Made by a program: the position numbers and the translations under genes
In this document: positions 1 to 5,346 of the stretch, piece after piece
Layout: every line of letters starts with the position of its first letter
How positions within the stretch are numbered: the stretch's first letter is position 1
DNA from: Alphaproteobacteria bacterium
GTDB taxonomy: Bacteria > Pseudomonadota > Alphaproteobacteria > Sphingomonadales > Sphingomonadaceae
Direction of reading: 5' to 3'
DNA: 5,888 bases
NCBI GenBank assembly: GCA_018970965.1
Contig: JAGWVG010000117.1
Span: 1 to 5,888 of the forward strand
The notes under the pieces: model-generated
Told to the model about the DNA's origin: nothing
The model's input: only the letters and a program-made list of their open reading frames with translations
Databases searched by the model: none

Positions 1-16
1 AAGGGTGTGCCAAATA

Positions 17-358
17 TCAGGGCAGGCGTTCGCTTGCGGGTATGAGCCGCAGTTTTGCAGGGTTTATATAGTGTTCCAATGTTCGCTCGCCCTGCCGCTG
101 CGTCAATCTTTCGGCTCTGCGCTGCAGCCGCGCTGTCAGGAATTTGACCCGCTGGTGCACTGCCCTTGCTTGGGTGAGCGCATGGTCTAGTTGCCAGCGC
201 GCCTCCGGGCCGATGGGTGTGTTTTGCGCAACATGAGGCAGGATTTGGGCGACGTCAGCGGTCGCGGCCTCCACGGCAAGGAGATCACCGATATCAAGCG
301 CGCAGAGCAGAGCGTTTTGACGGAAAATAAGCTGCGTCAGGGGCAGCACAGCGCGCAT
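17..358 (-). CDS. flgN: Probable FlgN-like flagellar export chaperone
   Basis: This frame encodes 113 residues from ATG at 358; a GTG at 361 is an alternative start. FlgN proteins are small helical cytoplasmic chaperones that hold the hook-filament junction proteins FlgK and FlgL before export. What is seen: a largely helical, Leu/Ala/Gln/Arg-rich protein without signal peptide or membrane segment, a first helix around residues 5-43, a Pro/Gly break near 48-52, a second long helix around 54-90, and a short tail with Tyr98 followed by INPAKLR. That layout recalls the FlgN C-terminal pattern (helix, then a Tyr-containing turn). The start overlaps the upstream gene's stop as TGATG, with no clear Shine-Dalgarno of its own, so translational coupling is likely. 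The identification leans on position directly after a FlgM-like gene and on the sigma-28-like promoter upstream. Sequence similarity alone is weak; it could be an unrelated helical protein. Confidence 0.5.
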   Translation of the reverse strand: MRAVLPLTQLIFRQNALLCALDIGDLLAVEAATADVAQILPHVAQNTPIGPEARWQLDHALTQARAVHQRVKFLTARLQRRAERLTQRQGERTLEHYINPAKLRLIPASERLP

Positions 359-522
359 CACCGCACATATCGTGCCATCGCGTCAGCAATGGCCTGGCTA
401 TCTGCCCGATACGCGCCGCGCCACAGTGCAACGCGAATGCGGGAGATTTGTAGATGGTCGAGCGGAGGCCCCTTTTTCTCGGGACCGCCCACAAGGCCTG
501 ATGTGTCCACAATCTTCGCCAT
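358..522 (-). CDS. flgM: Short FlgM-like anti-sigma-28 factor
   Basis: This is a 54-residue ORF from ATG at 522 to TGA at 358-360. FlgM binds and inhibits the flagellar sigma factor FliA (sigma-28) until the hook is complete, when it is exported. The second half, ISRIRVALWRGAYRADSQAI then ADAM (residues 26-49), fits the FlgM C-terminal sigma-binding pattern: an amphipathic helix, a G-x-Y turn, an acidic/Ser residue and an I-A-x-x-(M/L) helix. The first half is polar with Gly/Pro, as in the disordered FlgM N-terminus, but is unusually short; FlgM is commonly about 90-100 residues. No in-frame start exists upstream before a stop codon near 595-600. GGGAAGAG at 531-538 lies 8 nt before the ATG and serves as the ribosome binding site. 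It overlaps the next gene by TGATG. The GC-rich -1/+1 frames here give Trp/Arg/Cys-rich products and look like shadows. Confidence 0.55.
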   Translation of the reverse strand: MAKIVDTSGLVGGPEKKGPPLDHLQISRIRVALWRGAYRADSQAIADAMARYVR

Positions 523-573
523 AGCCCCATCTCTTCCCGCCCCGTCTGCTGGATAGCGGGCGTGTCGAGGGGG

Positions 574-600
574 ATAACGGCGATGGCCCCAATGGCTTTA
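574..600 (-). promoter_or_regulatory. Sigma-28 (FliA) type promoter for flgMN
   Basis: Read on the minus strand, CTAAAG (TAAA at 600-597) is followed by exactly 15 nt and then GCCGTTAT (581-574). The classic flagellar sigma-28 promoter is TAAA-N15-GCCGATAA, so the -35 core matches 4/4 and the -10 matches 6/8 including the invariant GCCG. Transcription would start around 566, leaving about 44 nt before the flgM start codon. It sits in the 109-nt gap between leuA and flgM and gives the flagellar pair its own late-class promoter, independent of leuA read-through. In enterics flgM is likewise transcribed from a sigma-28 promoter, giving negative feedback. Confidence 0.6.
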
Positions 601-631
601 GCGCGGGTCGACGTGCCCGGCGGTCAATTTG

Positions 632-2299
632 CTAGCCCGCCAGCGCGTTTGCTGCACTTAATACTGCGCGCACGCTTGCTGTCGCCACATCTTCATCAAT
701 GCCGACGCCCCAGACAGTCTTGCCGCCCTCGGTCGTGCATTCAACATAAGCCGCGGCGGCGACGCCACTGCCTTGGCCCATTGCGTGCTCGCTATAATCA
801 GCAATGTCGAGTGCCAGGCCGAAGCTCTCGCGCAGCGTGGAGACAACGGAGGAGATCAAGCCATTGCCGCGTCCACTAACGCTATGCTCTTGGCCGTTCA
901 CCGCAATTTTGCCCGCAAAAATACGCTCTCCATTAGCGGCACGTGTTTCTTCATAATCGAGCAGTTGGAAATGCTGCGGCGTGTTGAGGCAGTAGACGCG
1001 CTGGAACACCGACCAGATATCGCCAGCGTGCAGCTCACGCCCTGTTTCATCAGCCAGTTGCTGCACATGACGGCTGAAATGCGCCTGCATTTTCTTTGGC
1101 AATTTCAAGCCTTGGTCCTGCTCCAGAACCCAAGCAAATCCGCCCTTACCAGATTGCGAATTGACGCGGATCACGGCTTCATAGCTGCGGCCAAGATCAG
1201 CGGGATCAATTGGAAGATAGGGGACTTCCCACAGATCATCATTGCGCGCCTCTTGGGCGGCAAAGCCCTTCTTGATCGCATCTTGGTGGCTGCCCGAAAA
1301 GGCTGTGAACACCAATTCGCCAGCATAAGGGTGGCGCGGATGGACGGGCAATTGGTTGCAATATTCAACGGTCTTGATGACTTCATCAATGTCCGAAAAA
1401 TCAAGGCCTGGGTCGATGCCTTGCGTGTACATGTTGAGCGCAACGGTCACGAGGTCACAATTGCCCGTGCGTTCCCCATTGCCAAACAAACACCCTTCCA
1501 CGCGATCAGCGCCGGCCATCAGGCCAAGCTCTGTCGCGGCAACGCCAGTGCCGCGATCATTATGCGCATGCAGGCTAACAATCACCGCATCACGATTGGG
1601 CACGTTGCGGCAGAAATATTCAATCTGATCAGCATAGATATTGGGCGTTGCCGCTTCAACCGTTGCGGGCAGATTGAAAATGATGGGCTTTTCGCGCGTG
1701 GGCTGCAGCACATCCATGACGGCGGCACAGCATTCGAGGCTGAAATCCAGTTCAGCAGTCGAAAAGGTTTCGGGTGAATATTCAAAGCGCCAATCGGTAT
1801 TGGGTTGCTTGGCAGCTTCATCGCGCATGATTTTGGCACCCGCGATGGCAATGTCTTTCACCTCGGCCTGCTCCATCTGGAACACAATCTTGCGCCAAGC
1901 CGGTGAGACAGCGTTGTACAGATGGACGATCGCCGTCTTTGCGCCGCGCAGGCTGTCAAAGCTGGTGCGGATCAAGTCTTCACGTGATTGGGTGAGCACT
2001 TGAATTGCCACGTCATCGGGAATGCGGCCCGAAGTGACAAGGCCCGAGATAAAATCAAATTCCGTGGCGCCCGCGCTGGGGAAGCCAACTTCAATTTCTT
2101 TAATGCCCACTTTCAACAACAGGTCAAAAAAGCGGGTCTTCTTCTCGGCATCCATCGGATCGATCAGCGCCTGATTGCCATCGCGCATGTCGGTGGACAG
2201 CCAGCGCGGCGCTTGCGTGATGGTGCGGCTGGGCCATTGCCGATCAGGCAAGTTTACCTGCGGGAAGGGGCGATATTTGGTAGATGGGTTGCGCAACAT
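632..2299 (-). CDS. leuA: 2-isopropylmalate synthase (LeuA, long type)
   Basis: LeuA condenses 3-methyl-2-oxobutanoate with acetyl-CoA to give 2-isopropylmalate, the first committed step of leucine synthesis (EC 2.3.3.13), in the cytoplasm. The 555-residue product has the N-terminus of the longer LeuA type ([10 protein letters not shown] at 4-13, then LPDRQWPSR) rather than the shorter E. coli type. The TIM-barrel HMGL-like domain spans about 32-310: [11 protein letters not shown] (38-48) carries the metal ligand Asp40, SLHAHNDRG (242-250) carries His244 and His246, and [11 protein letters not shown] (273-283) carries Asn280. A linker follows, then the C-terminal leucine-binding regulatory domain (about 430-555) with SGRGNG (475-480) and HAMGQGSG (505-512). 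The presence of this domain predicts feedback inhibition by leucine. The ATG at 2299 has GAAGAG at 2308-2313, 8 nt upstream. It is preceded by a leucine-rich leader ORF. No strong hairpin-plus-U terminator follows the TAG stop. Full length, no visible defects. Confidence 0.97.
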   Translation of the reverse strand: MLRNPSTKYRPFPQVNLPDRQWPSRTITQAPRWLSTDMRDGNQALIDPMDAEKKTRFFDLLLKVGIKEIEVGFPSAGATEFDFISGLVTSGRIPDDVAIQVLTQSREDLIRTSFDSLRGAKTAIVHLYNAVSPAWRKIVFQMEQAEVKDIAIAGAKIMRDEAAKQPNTDWRFEYSPETFSTAELDFSLECCAAVMDVLQPTREKPIIFNLPATVEAATPNIYADQIEYFCRNVPNRDAVIVSLHAHNDRGTGVAATELGLMAGADRVEGCLFGNGERTGNCDLVTVALNMYTQGIDPGLDFSDIDEVIKTVEYCNQLPVHPRHPYAGELVFTAFSGSHQDAIKKGFAAQEARNDDLWEVPYLPIDPADLGRSYEAVIRVNSQSGKGGFAWVLEQDQGLKLPKKMQAHFSRHVQQLADETGRELHAGDIWSVFQRVYCLNTPQHFQLLDYEETRAANGERIFAGKIAVNGQEHSVSGRGNGLISSVVSTLRESFGLALDIADYSEHAMGQGSGVAAAAYVECTTEGGKTVWGVGIDEDVATASVRAVLSAANALAG

Positions 2300-2307
2300 G
2301 TGTCTTC

Positions 2308-2313
2308 TCTTCG
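2308..2313 (-). promoter_or_regulatory. leuA ribosome binding site GAAGAG
   Basis: GAAGAG ends 8 nt before the leuA ATG; the same hexamer and spacing occur before flgM (531-536). It fixes the leuA start at 2299 and lies wholly inside the segment complementary to the leader peptide's Leu codons. Confidence 0.6.
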
Positions 2314-2398
2314 AAATAAGGATATCTGGGCCGATTGGCTGTGCTCTGATGTCCCTTAGGTCGCGGTGCGTGCCATGCGCACGCGGTGCCTGACGCGC

Positions 2399-2443
2399 CT
2401 AAGGGCGCGTAAGTCGAAGAAGAAGGGCGAGCGTCTTTTGCAT
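2399..2443 (-). CDS. leuL: Leucine-rich leader peptide of leuA (LeuL)
   Basis: A short ORF, ATG at 2443 to TAG at 2399-2401, encodes MQKTLALLLRLTRP. Five of 14 residues are leucine, with three consecutive CTT codons (7-9) and a fourth CTT at codon 11, plus CTC at codon 5. Such leader peptides sense charged tRNA-Leu: the translating ribosome stalls at the Leu run when leucine is scarce and so changes the folding of the mRNA ahead of leuA. It lies 99 nt upstream of leuA on the same strand, the expected place. The Shine-Dalgarno is weak (AGGCGA about 8-9 nt upstream of the ATG). The stop codon falls in the local hairpin 2393-2410. The peptide itself probably has no other role. Too short for homology support, but the codon content and position make chance unlikely. 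Confidence 0.75.
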   Translation of the reverse strand: MQKTLALLLRLTRP

Positions 2444-2556
2444 GTTGCTTCGCCTATGCGTCGTTAAGGGGCGAATGTCCAGAGGGGTGCGTGGCATTCA
2501 TTGCGTATCATCGGCTTTTTATGTCAGATGATTTCAACATAGTGCGGAGAGAAACC
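2444..2556. other. Divergent intergenic region leuL / epoxide hydrolase
   Basis: These 113 bp should hold the promoters of both divergent units. On the minus strand TGGACA (2476-2481) and CATAGG (2453-2458) are 17 nt apart, but the -10 half is poor and would start transcription almost at the leuL ATG. On the plus strand no pair resembling a sigma-70 promoter stands out. No clear operator palindrome was seen. Confidence 0.3.
2546..2551 (+). promoter_or_regulatory. Ribosome binding site deciding the epoxide hydrolase start
   Basis: GGAGAG lies 5 nt before the ATG at 2557. The frame is open further upstream, with a GTG at 2491 and an ATG at 2521, but 2557 has the best ribosome binding site, and the product from it begins like other family members (short Met segment, then PFTINIPEADL). 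Confidence 0.7.
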
Positions 2557-3696
2557 ATGTCAGACGCGATTCACCCGTTCACGATCAACATCCCTGAGGC
2601 TGATCTTGAAGATTTGCGTCAGCGGATTGATCGCGCACGCTGGCCCGAGGCAGAATTGGTTGAGGATTGGAGCCAAGGCGCCAAGCTGGCGAATGTCCGC
2701 GCGTTGGTTGACCATTGGCGGCACCATTATGATTGGCGCGCGTGCGAGGCGCGGTTGAATGCGCTGGGCCAATTTAAGACGGAGATTGATGGCCTTAACA
2801 TTCATTTCCTCCACATCCGCTCCAAAGAAGCCAATGCCCTGCCGCTGATCATCACCCATGGTTGGCCGGGCTCTGTGTTGGAATTCATGAAGGTTATTGG
2901 CCCGCTGACTGACCCGGTGGCGCATGGGGGCAAGGCCGAAGATGCGTTCCATCTTGTGCTACCATCACTGCCCGGATTTGGATTTTCCGATAAACCCAAG
3001 TCCATTGGGTGGGGCGTTGAAAAAATTGCTCAGAGCTGGGCCGTGCTGATGGCGCGGCTCGGCTATGATCGCTGGGTTGCACAAGGGGGAGATTGGGGCT
3101 CTGCCGTCACCTCCGCGATAGGCGGGCAAGCGCCTCAAGGCTGTCTTGGCATTCACGTGAATATGCCAATGGCACGGCCCACAGCAGAGGACATGGCGAA
3201 CCCTGATCCGCGTGCGCAAGCGGCTTTGGCGGCGCTGCACCATTATCAAAATTGGGATTCAGGCTATTCCAAGCAGCAAAGCACACGCCCGCAGACCATT
3301 GGCTATGCGTTGGCCGATTCCGCTGTCGGACAGGCCGCATGGATTTACGAAAAAATGTGGTCATGGACGGACAATCAGGGCGCGCCCGAAGATGCTCTGA
3401 CACGAGATGAGATGTTGGATAACATCATGCTCTATTGGCTGCCCGGCAATGCGACCTCGTCGGCGCGGCTCTATTGGGAGAGCTTTGGCAGCTTTGCACC
3501 GCGACAAATTGACTTACCCGTCGGGGTGAGCATCTTCCCGCATGAAATTATGCGTCCGCCAAGGGCGTGGGCAGAGCGCATGATGAGCAACATCATTCAT
3601 TGGAATGAGCTGGAGAAGGGCGGCCACTTCGCCGCATGGGAACAGCCGGATCTCTATATTGAAGAGATCCGGACATGTTTCCGCAAATTACGCTGA
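2557..3696 (+). CDS. Epoxide hydrolase, microsomal/EHN type
   Basis: This 379-residue alpha/beta-hydrolase should open epoxides to vicinal diols. Residues 6-110 form the EHN N-terminal domain typical of microsomal and juvenile-hormone epoxide hydrolases (FTINIPEADLEDLRQRI, then RWPE). The oxyanion-hole motif HGWPGS is at 101-106. The nucleophile is Asp179 in QGGDWGS (176-182), the catalytic His is His357 in GGHFAAWEQPD (355-365), and Glu330 in IFPHE matches the position of the acid (Glu404) of mammalian microsomal enzyme. Candidate epoxide-polarising tyrosines are Tyr237 (in DSGYSKQ, before TRPQTIGYALADS) and Tyr306 (in SARLYWES). So the catalytic set is complete. No signal peptide or N-terminal membrane anchor is seen, so it is probably cytosolic, unlike the mammalian enzyme. 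It is divergent from leuA and convergent with the monooxygenase, its TGA abutting that gene's stop. The natural substrate cannot be told from the sequence. Confidence 0.93.
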   Translation: MSDAIHPFTINIPEADLEDLRQRIDRARWPEAELVEDWSQGAKLANVRALVDHWRHHYDWRACEARLNALGQFKTEIDGLNIHFLHIRSKEANALPLIITHGWPGSVLEFMKVIGPLTDPVAHGGKAEDAFHLVLPSLPGFGFSDKPKSIGWGVEKIAQSWAVLMARLGYDRWVAQGGDWGSAVTSAIGGQAPQGCLGIHVNMPMARPTAEDMANPDPRAQAALAALHHYQNWDSGYSKQQSTRPQTIGYALADSAVGQAAWIYEKMWSWTDNQGAPEDALTRDEMLDNIMLYWLPGNATSSARLYWESFGSFAPRQIDLPVGVSIFPHEIMRPPRAWAERMMSNIIHWNELEKGGHFAAWEQPDLYIEEIRTCFRKLR

Positions 3697-5193
3697 TTAT
3701 TCAGCGGCTTCCAGCATCGGCGCTGTGGCAGCAGCTTTGTGCGGCTTTTCAAAGCACATCGCCTCGTCGGTCAGCGGGCCATAGCGCAGGTTTTTAATGT
3801 CCTTTGCATAGTCTTGATGCAGCTTCCACGGCGCTTCCTTCGCCTGTTTGGGCAAAGCGCCGACAGCGCGCTGGAAATAGCCGGAGGAGAAGTCAACAAA
3901 GGGCTCCAGCTCCACCTGCTTGCCCTTGAGGCGCGGCACGGCAATCTTGGTGCCTGTCGCATCCAGATGGTTGATCAGACGGCAGGCATATTCCGACGTC
4001 AGATCGGCCTTTAGCGTCCAGCTGGCATTGGTGTAGCCAAACCACATGAGGAGGTTGGGCACATCATTAAACATCGCGCCCTTGTATAGAATGCGATCTG
4101 CAACGTTGAACCGCTCGCCATCAATATAAGCTTCCAGGCCCGAAAGCATCTGAAGGTTAAGGCCAGTGGCTGTCACGATGATGTCGGCTTCCAGCTCCTT
4201 GCCTGATTTCAGCAAAATGCCTTTTTCGGTGAAGCGCTCAATATGATCTGTCTCAATCGAGGCGCGGCCATCGGAGATGGCTTTGAAGAAGTCGCTATCT
4301 GGCACCAAGCACAGGCGTTGATCCCACGGGTTATAGGGTGGGGTGAAGTGCTTTTCGACATCAAAGCCGGGCGGCAACAAGTCACGCACCATGCCAATCA
4401 GCCGCTCGGCTGATTTTTCAGGCCGTTTGCGCACCAGCTTGAACATAAATTGCTGCATCAGCACGTTGCGCCACCGCGTCACGGCATAAGCGACACTGGC
4501 CGGCAAAATTTTGCGCAAGCCAAGGGCGAATTTATCTTCTGCCGGGCGCGAGACCATATAGGTTGGCGTGCGTTGCAGCATCGTCACATGGCCCGCACCC
4601 GTATCCGCCATGGCGGGGACAAGGGTGACGGCAGTTGCGCCACTGCCAATGACAATGACTTTCTTGCCCTGATAATCCAGCTTTTCCGGCCAATGCTGCG
4701 GGTGGACAATGGTGCCCTTAAAGCTGTCCTTCCCCGGAAAATCAGGCGTATAGCCCTGATCATAATTATAATAACCCGAGCACATGAACAGCATCGAGCA
4801 GGTGACTTTAAAGGGCTTGCCACTGCGCGTGCCTTCAACGGTCCACAGCGCATCTTCGCTGGACCAATGCGCCTTTTGGACATGGCTGTTATAACGGATG
4901 TGCTGGTTCAGCCCATATTCCGCAATTGTTTCTTTGAGATAGCTCATGATCGACGGCGCATCGGCAATGGCCTTGCGCGATGTCCACGGCTTAAAGCGGA
5001 AGCCCAGCGTATACATGTCAGAATCAGAGCGGATGCCGGGATAGCGGAACAAATCCCATGTGCCGCCAAAGTTATCGCGCCGTTCCATGATCGCAAAGCT
5101 CTTGCCGGGGCACATTTTCTGCATGTGCACAGCCGCGCCAAGGCCGGAAATTCCGGCGCCCACAATCAACGCATCGACATGTTCAACTGCCAT
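3697..5193 (-). CDS. EthA-like Baeyer-Villiger monooxygenase (FAD, NADPH)
   Basis: This 498-residue flavoprotein should insert one oxygen from O2 into ketones (giving esters or lactones) or oxidise sulfur compounds, using FAD and NADPH. The FAD-binding Rossmann motif GAGISG is at 12-17, with GGTWDLFRYPG at 43-53. The Baeyer-Villiger fingerprint FxGxxxHxxxWP is intact at 158-169 (Phe158, Gly160, His164, Trp168, Pro169). The NADPH-binding motif GSGATA is at 183-188, Arg293 in NPWDQR is the likely flavin-peroxide stabilising arginine, and ATGLN at 342-346 is the usual late motif. Length and many segments (YPGIRSDSDMYTLGFRF, GYTNASWTLKADL) closely match Mycobacterium tuberculosis EthA (about 489 residues), the activator of ethionamide, as recalled; the physiological substrate is unknown. 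The ATG at 5193 has GGGA 4 nt upstream. A 65-bp stretch separates the start from a palindromic operator-like site. Its TAA directly abuts the epoxide hydrolase TGA. Confidence 0.95.
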   Translation of the reverse strand: MAVEHVDALIVGAGISGLGAAVHMQKMCPGKSFAIMERRDNFGGTWDLFRYPGIRSDSDMYTLGFRFKPWTSRKAIADAPSIMSYLKETIAEYGLNQHIRYNSHVQKAHWSSEDALWTVEGTRSGKPFKVTCSMLFMCSGYYNYDQGYTPDFPGKDSFKGTIVHPQHWPEKLDYQGKKVIVIGSGATAVTLVPAMADTGAGHVTMLQRTPTYMVSRPAEDKFALGLRKILPASVAYAVTRWRNVLMQQFMFKLVRKRPEKSAERLIGMVRDLLPPGFDVEKHFTPPYNPWDQRLCLVPDSDFFKAISDGRASIETDHIERFTEKGILLKSGKELEADIIVTATGLNLQMLSGLEAYIDGERFNVADRILYKGAMFNDVPNLLMWFGYTNASWTLKADLTSEYACRLINHLDATGTKIAVPRLKGKQVELEPFVDFSSGYFQRAVGALPKQAKEAPWKLHQDYAKDIKNLRYGPLTDEAMCFEKPHKAAATAPMLEAAE

Positions 5194-5242
5194 CTGATCC
5201 CATCCTATGTCTTGAAGGTTAGATTTTGGCAGGATTCAAAAC

Positions 5243-5259
5243 AGTTGCAAGAGGCAACT
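5243..5259. repeat. Inverted repeat AGTTGC-N5-GCAACT
   Basis: A 6-bp inverted repeat with a 5-nt centre lies between the palindrome at 5259-5274 and the monooxygenase start, sharing base 5259 with it. It could be a second protein-binding site or a small hairpin in the 5' leader. Short enough to occur by chance. Confidence 0.35.
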
Positions 5260-5274
5260 TGACGTAAACGTCAA
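5259..5274. promoter_or_regulatory. Palindromic operator TTGACGT-AA-ACGTCAA
   Basis: This perfect 7-bp inverted repeat with a 2-bp centre lies 65 bp upstream of the monooxygenase start. On the minus strand it begins with TTGACG, so it could overlap a -35 element, with a regulator acting there. From memory it resembles operators attributed to MerR-family regulators of branched-chain and fatty acid catabolism (LiuR type) in proteobacteria; that link is not verified. No regulator gene is visible in the window, and no good -10 hexamer stands out at 17 or 19 nt. Confidence 0.55.
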
Positions 5275-5305
5275 ATTGCTCGGTGCACGGGGCCTTGGAA
5301 GGAAG

Positions 5306-5328
5306 CCCCTCCCGCAAGCGGGAAGGGG
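5306..5328 (-). terminator. GC-rich hairpin, REP-like, downstream of yceI
   Basis: The arms CCCCTCCCGC (5306-5315) and GCGGGAAGGGG (5318-5328) pair over 10 bp with one bulged A, 18 nt past the YceI stop. In the minus-strand RNA the stem is followed by CUUCCUUCC rather than a true U-run, so it is at best a weak intrinsic terminator. The core CCCGCAAGCGGG with flanking C- and G-rich tails looks like the dispersed extragenic palindromes common in proteobacterial genomes. It may serve both as mRNA 3' end and REP element. Confidence 0.45.
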
Positions 5329-5346
5329 TGAGGGTGGGGGAAGCGC

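Larger units (their letters stand above)
2300..2443 (-). promoter_or_regulatory. leuA leader RNA with nested pairing segments
   Basis: The leader runs from the leuL start to the leuA start and contains three complementary pairs that nest inside one another. Outer: the Leu-codon tract 2414-2425 pairs with 2304-2314, which contains the leuA Shine-Dalgarno, over 11 bp with one bulged base. Middle: 2394-2405 pairs with 2353-2365 (8 + 4 bp, one bulged base at 2361). Inner: hairpin 2368-2384 (6-bp stem GCGTGC/GCACGC, 5-nt loop). A competing local hairpin, 2393-2410 (7-bp stem ACGCGCC/GGCGCGT, 4-nt loop), uses the same bases as the middle helix and overlaps the leader stop codon. None is followed by a U-run, so a classical intrinsic-terminator attenuator is not evident. 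Control through leuA ribosome access or Rho is the inference. The complementarity is seen directly; function is not shown. Confidence 0.55.

Noticed and set aside
191..556. 121-codon open frame on the plus strand opposite the flgMN candidates
   Set aside because: The minus strand has a sigma-28-like promoter, a ribosome binding site and a coupled pair of ORFs, while the plus frame offers none of these.
571..591. GGGG...CCCC inverted repeat after leuA as its terminator
   Set aside because: Only a 4-5 bp stem with a long loop and no U-run; it also lies within the sigma-28-like promoter.
294..592. Two other minus-strand frames overlapping the FlgM-like ORF (294-530 and 398-592)
   Set aside because: Their products are dominated by Trp, Arg, Cys and Ser; the 165-nt frame 358-522 has better composition, a ribosome binding site and the overlap with the next gene.
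773..1777. 334-codon open frame on the plus strand opposite leuA
   Set aside because: It lies entirely antisense to leuA, which has intact catalytic motifs; the product has no family features and is a shadow of GC-rich coding.
2453..2481. Sigma-70-like promoter for leuL (TGGACA-N17-CATAGG)
   Set aside because: The -35 is good but the -10 matches only 3 of 6, and the start point would fall on the leader ORF's start codon, leaving no ribosome binding site in the transcript.
4450..5262. 270-codon open frame on the plus strand opposite the monooxygenase
   Set aside because: Antisense to a clear full-length flavoprotein; the product is rich in Arg, His and Ala with no recognisable domain.
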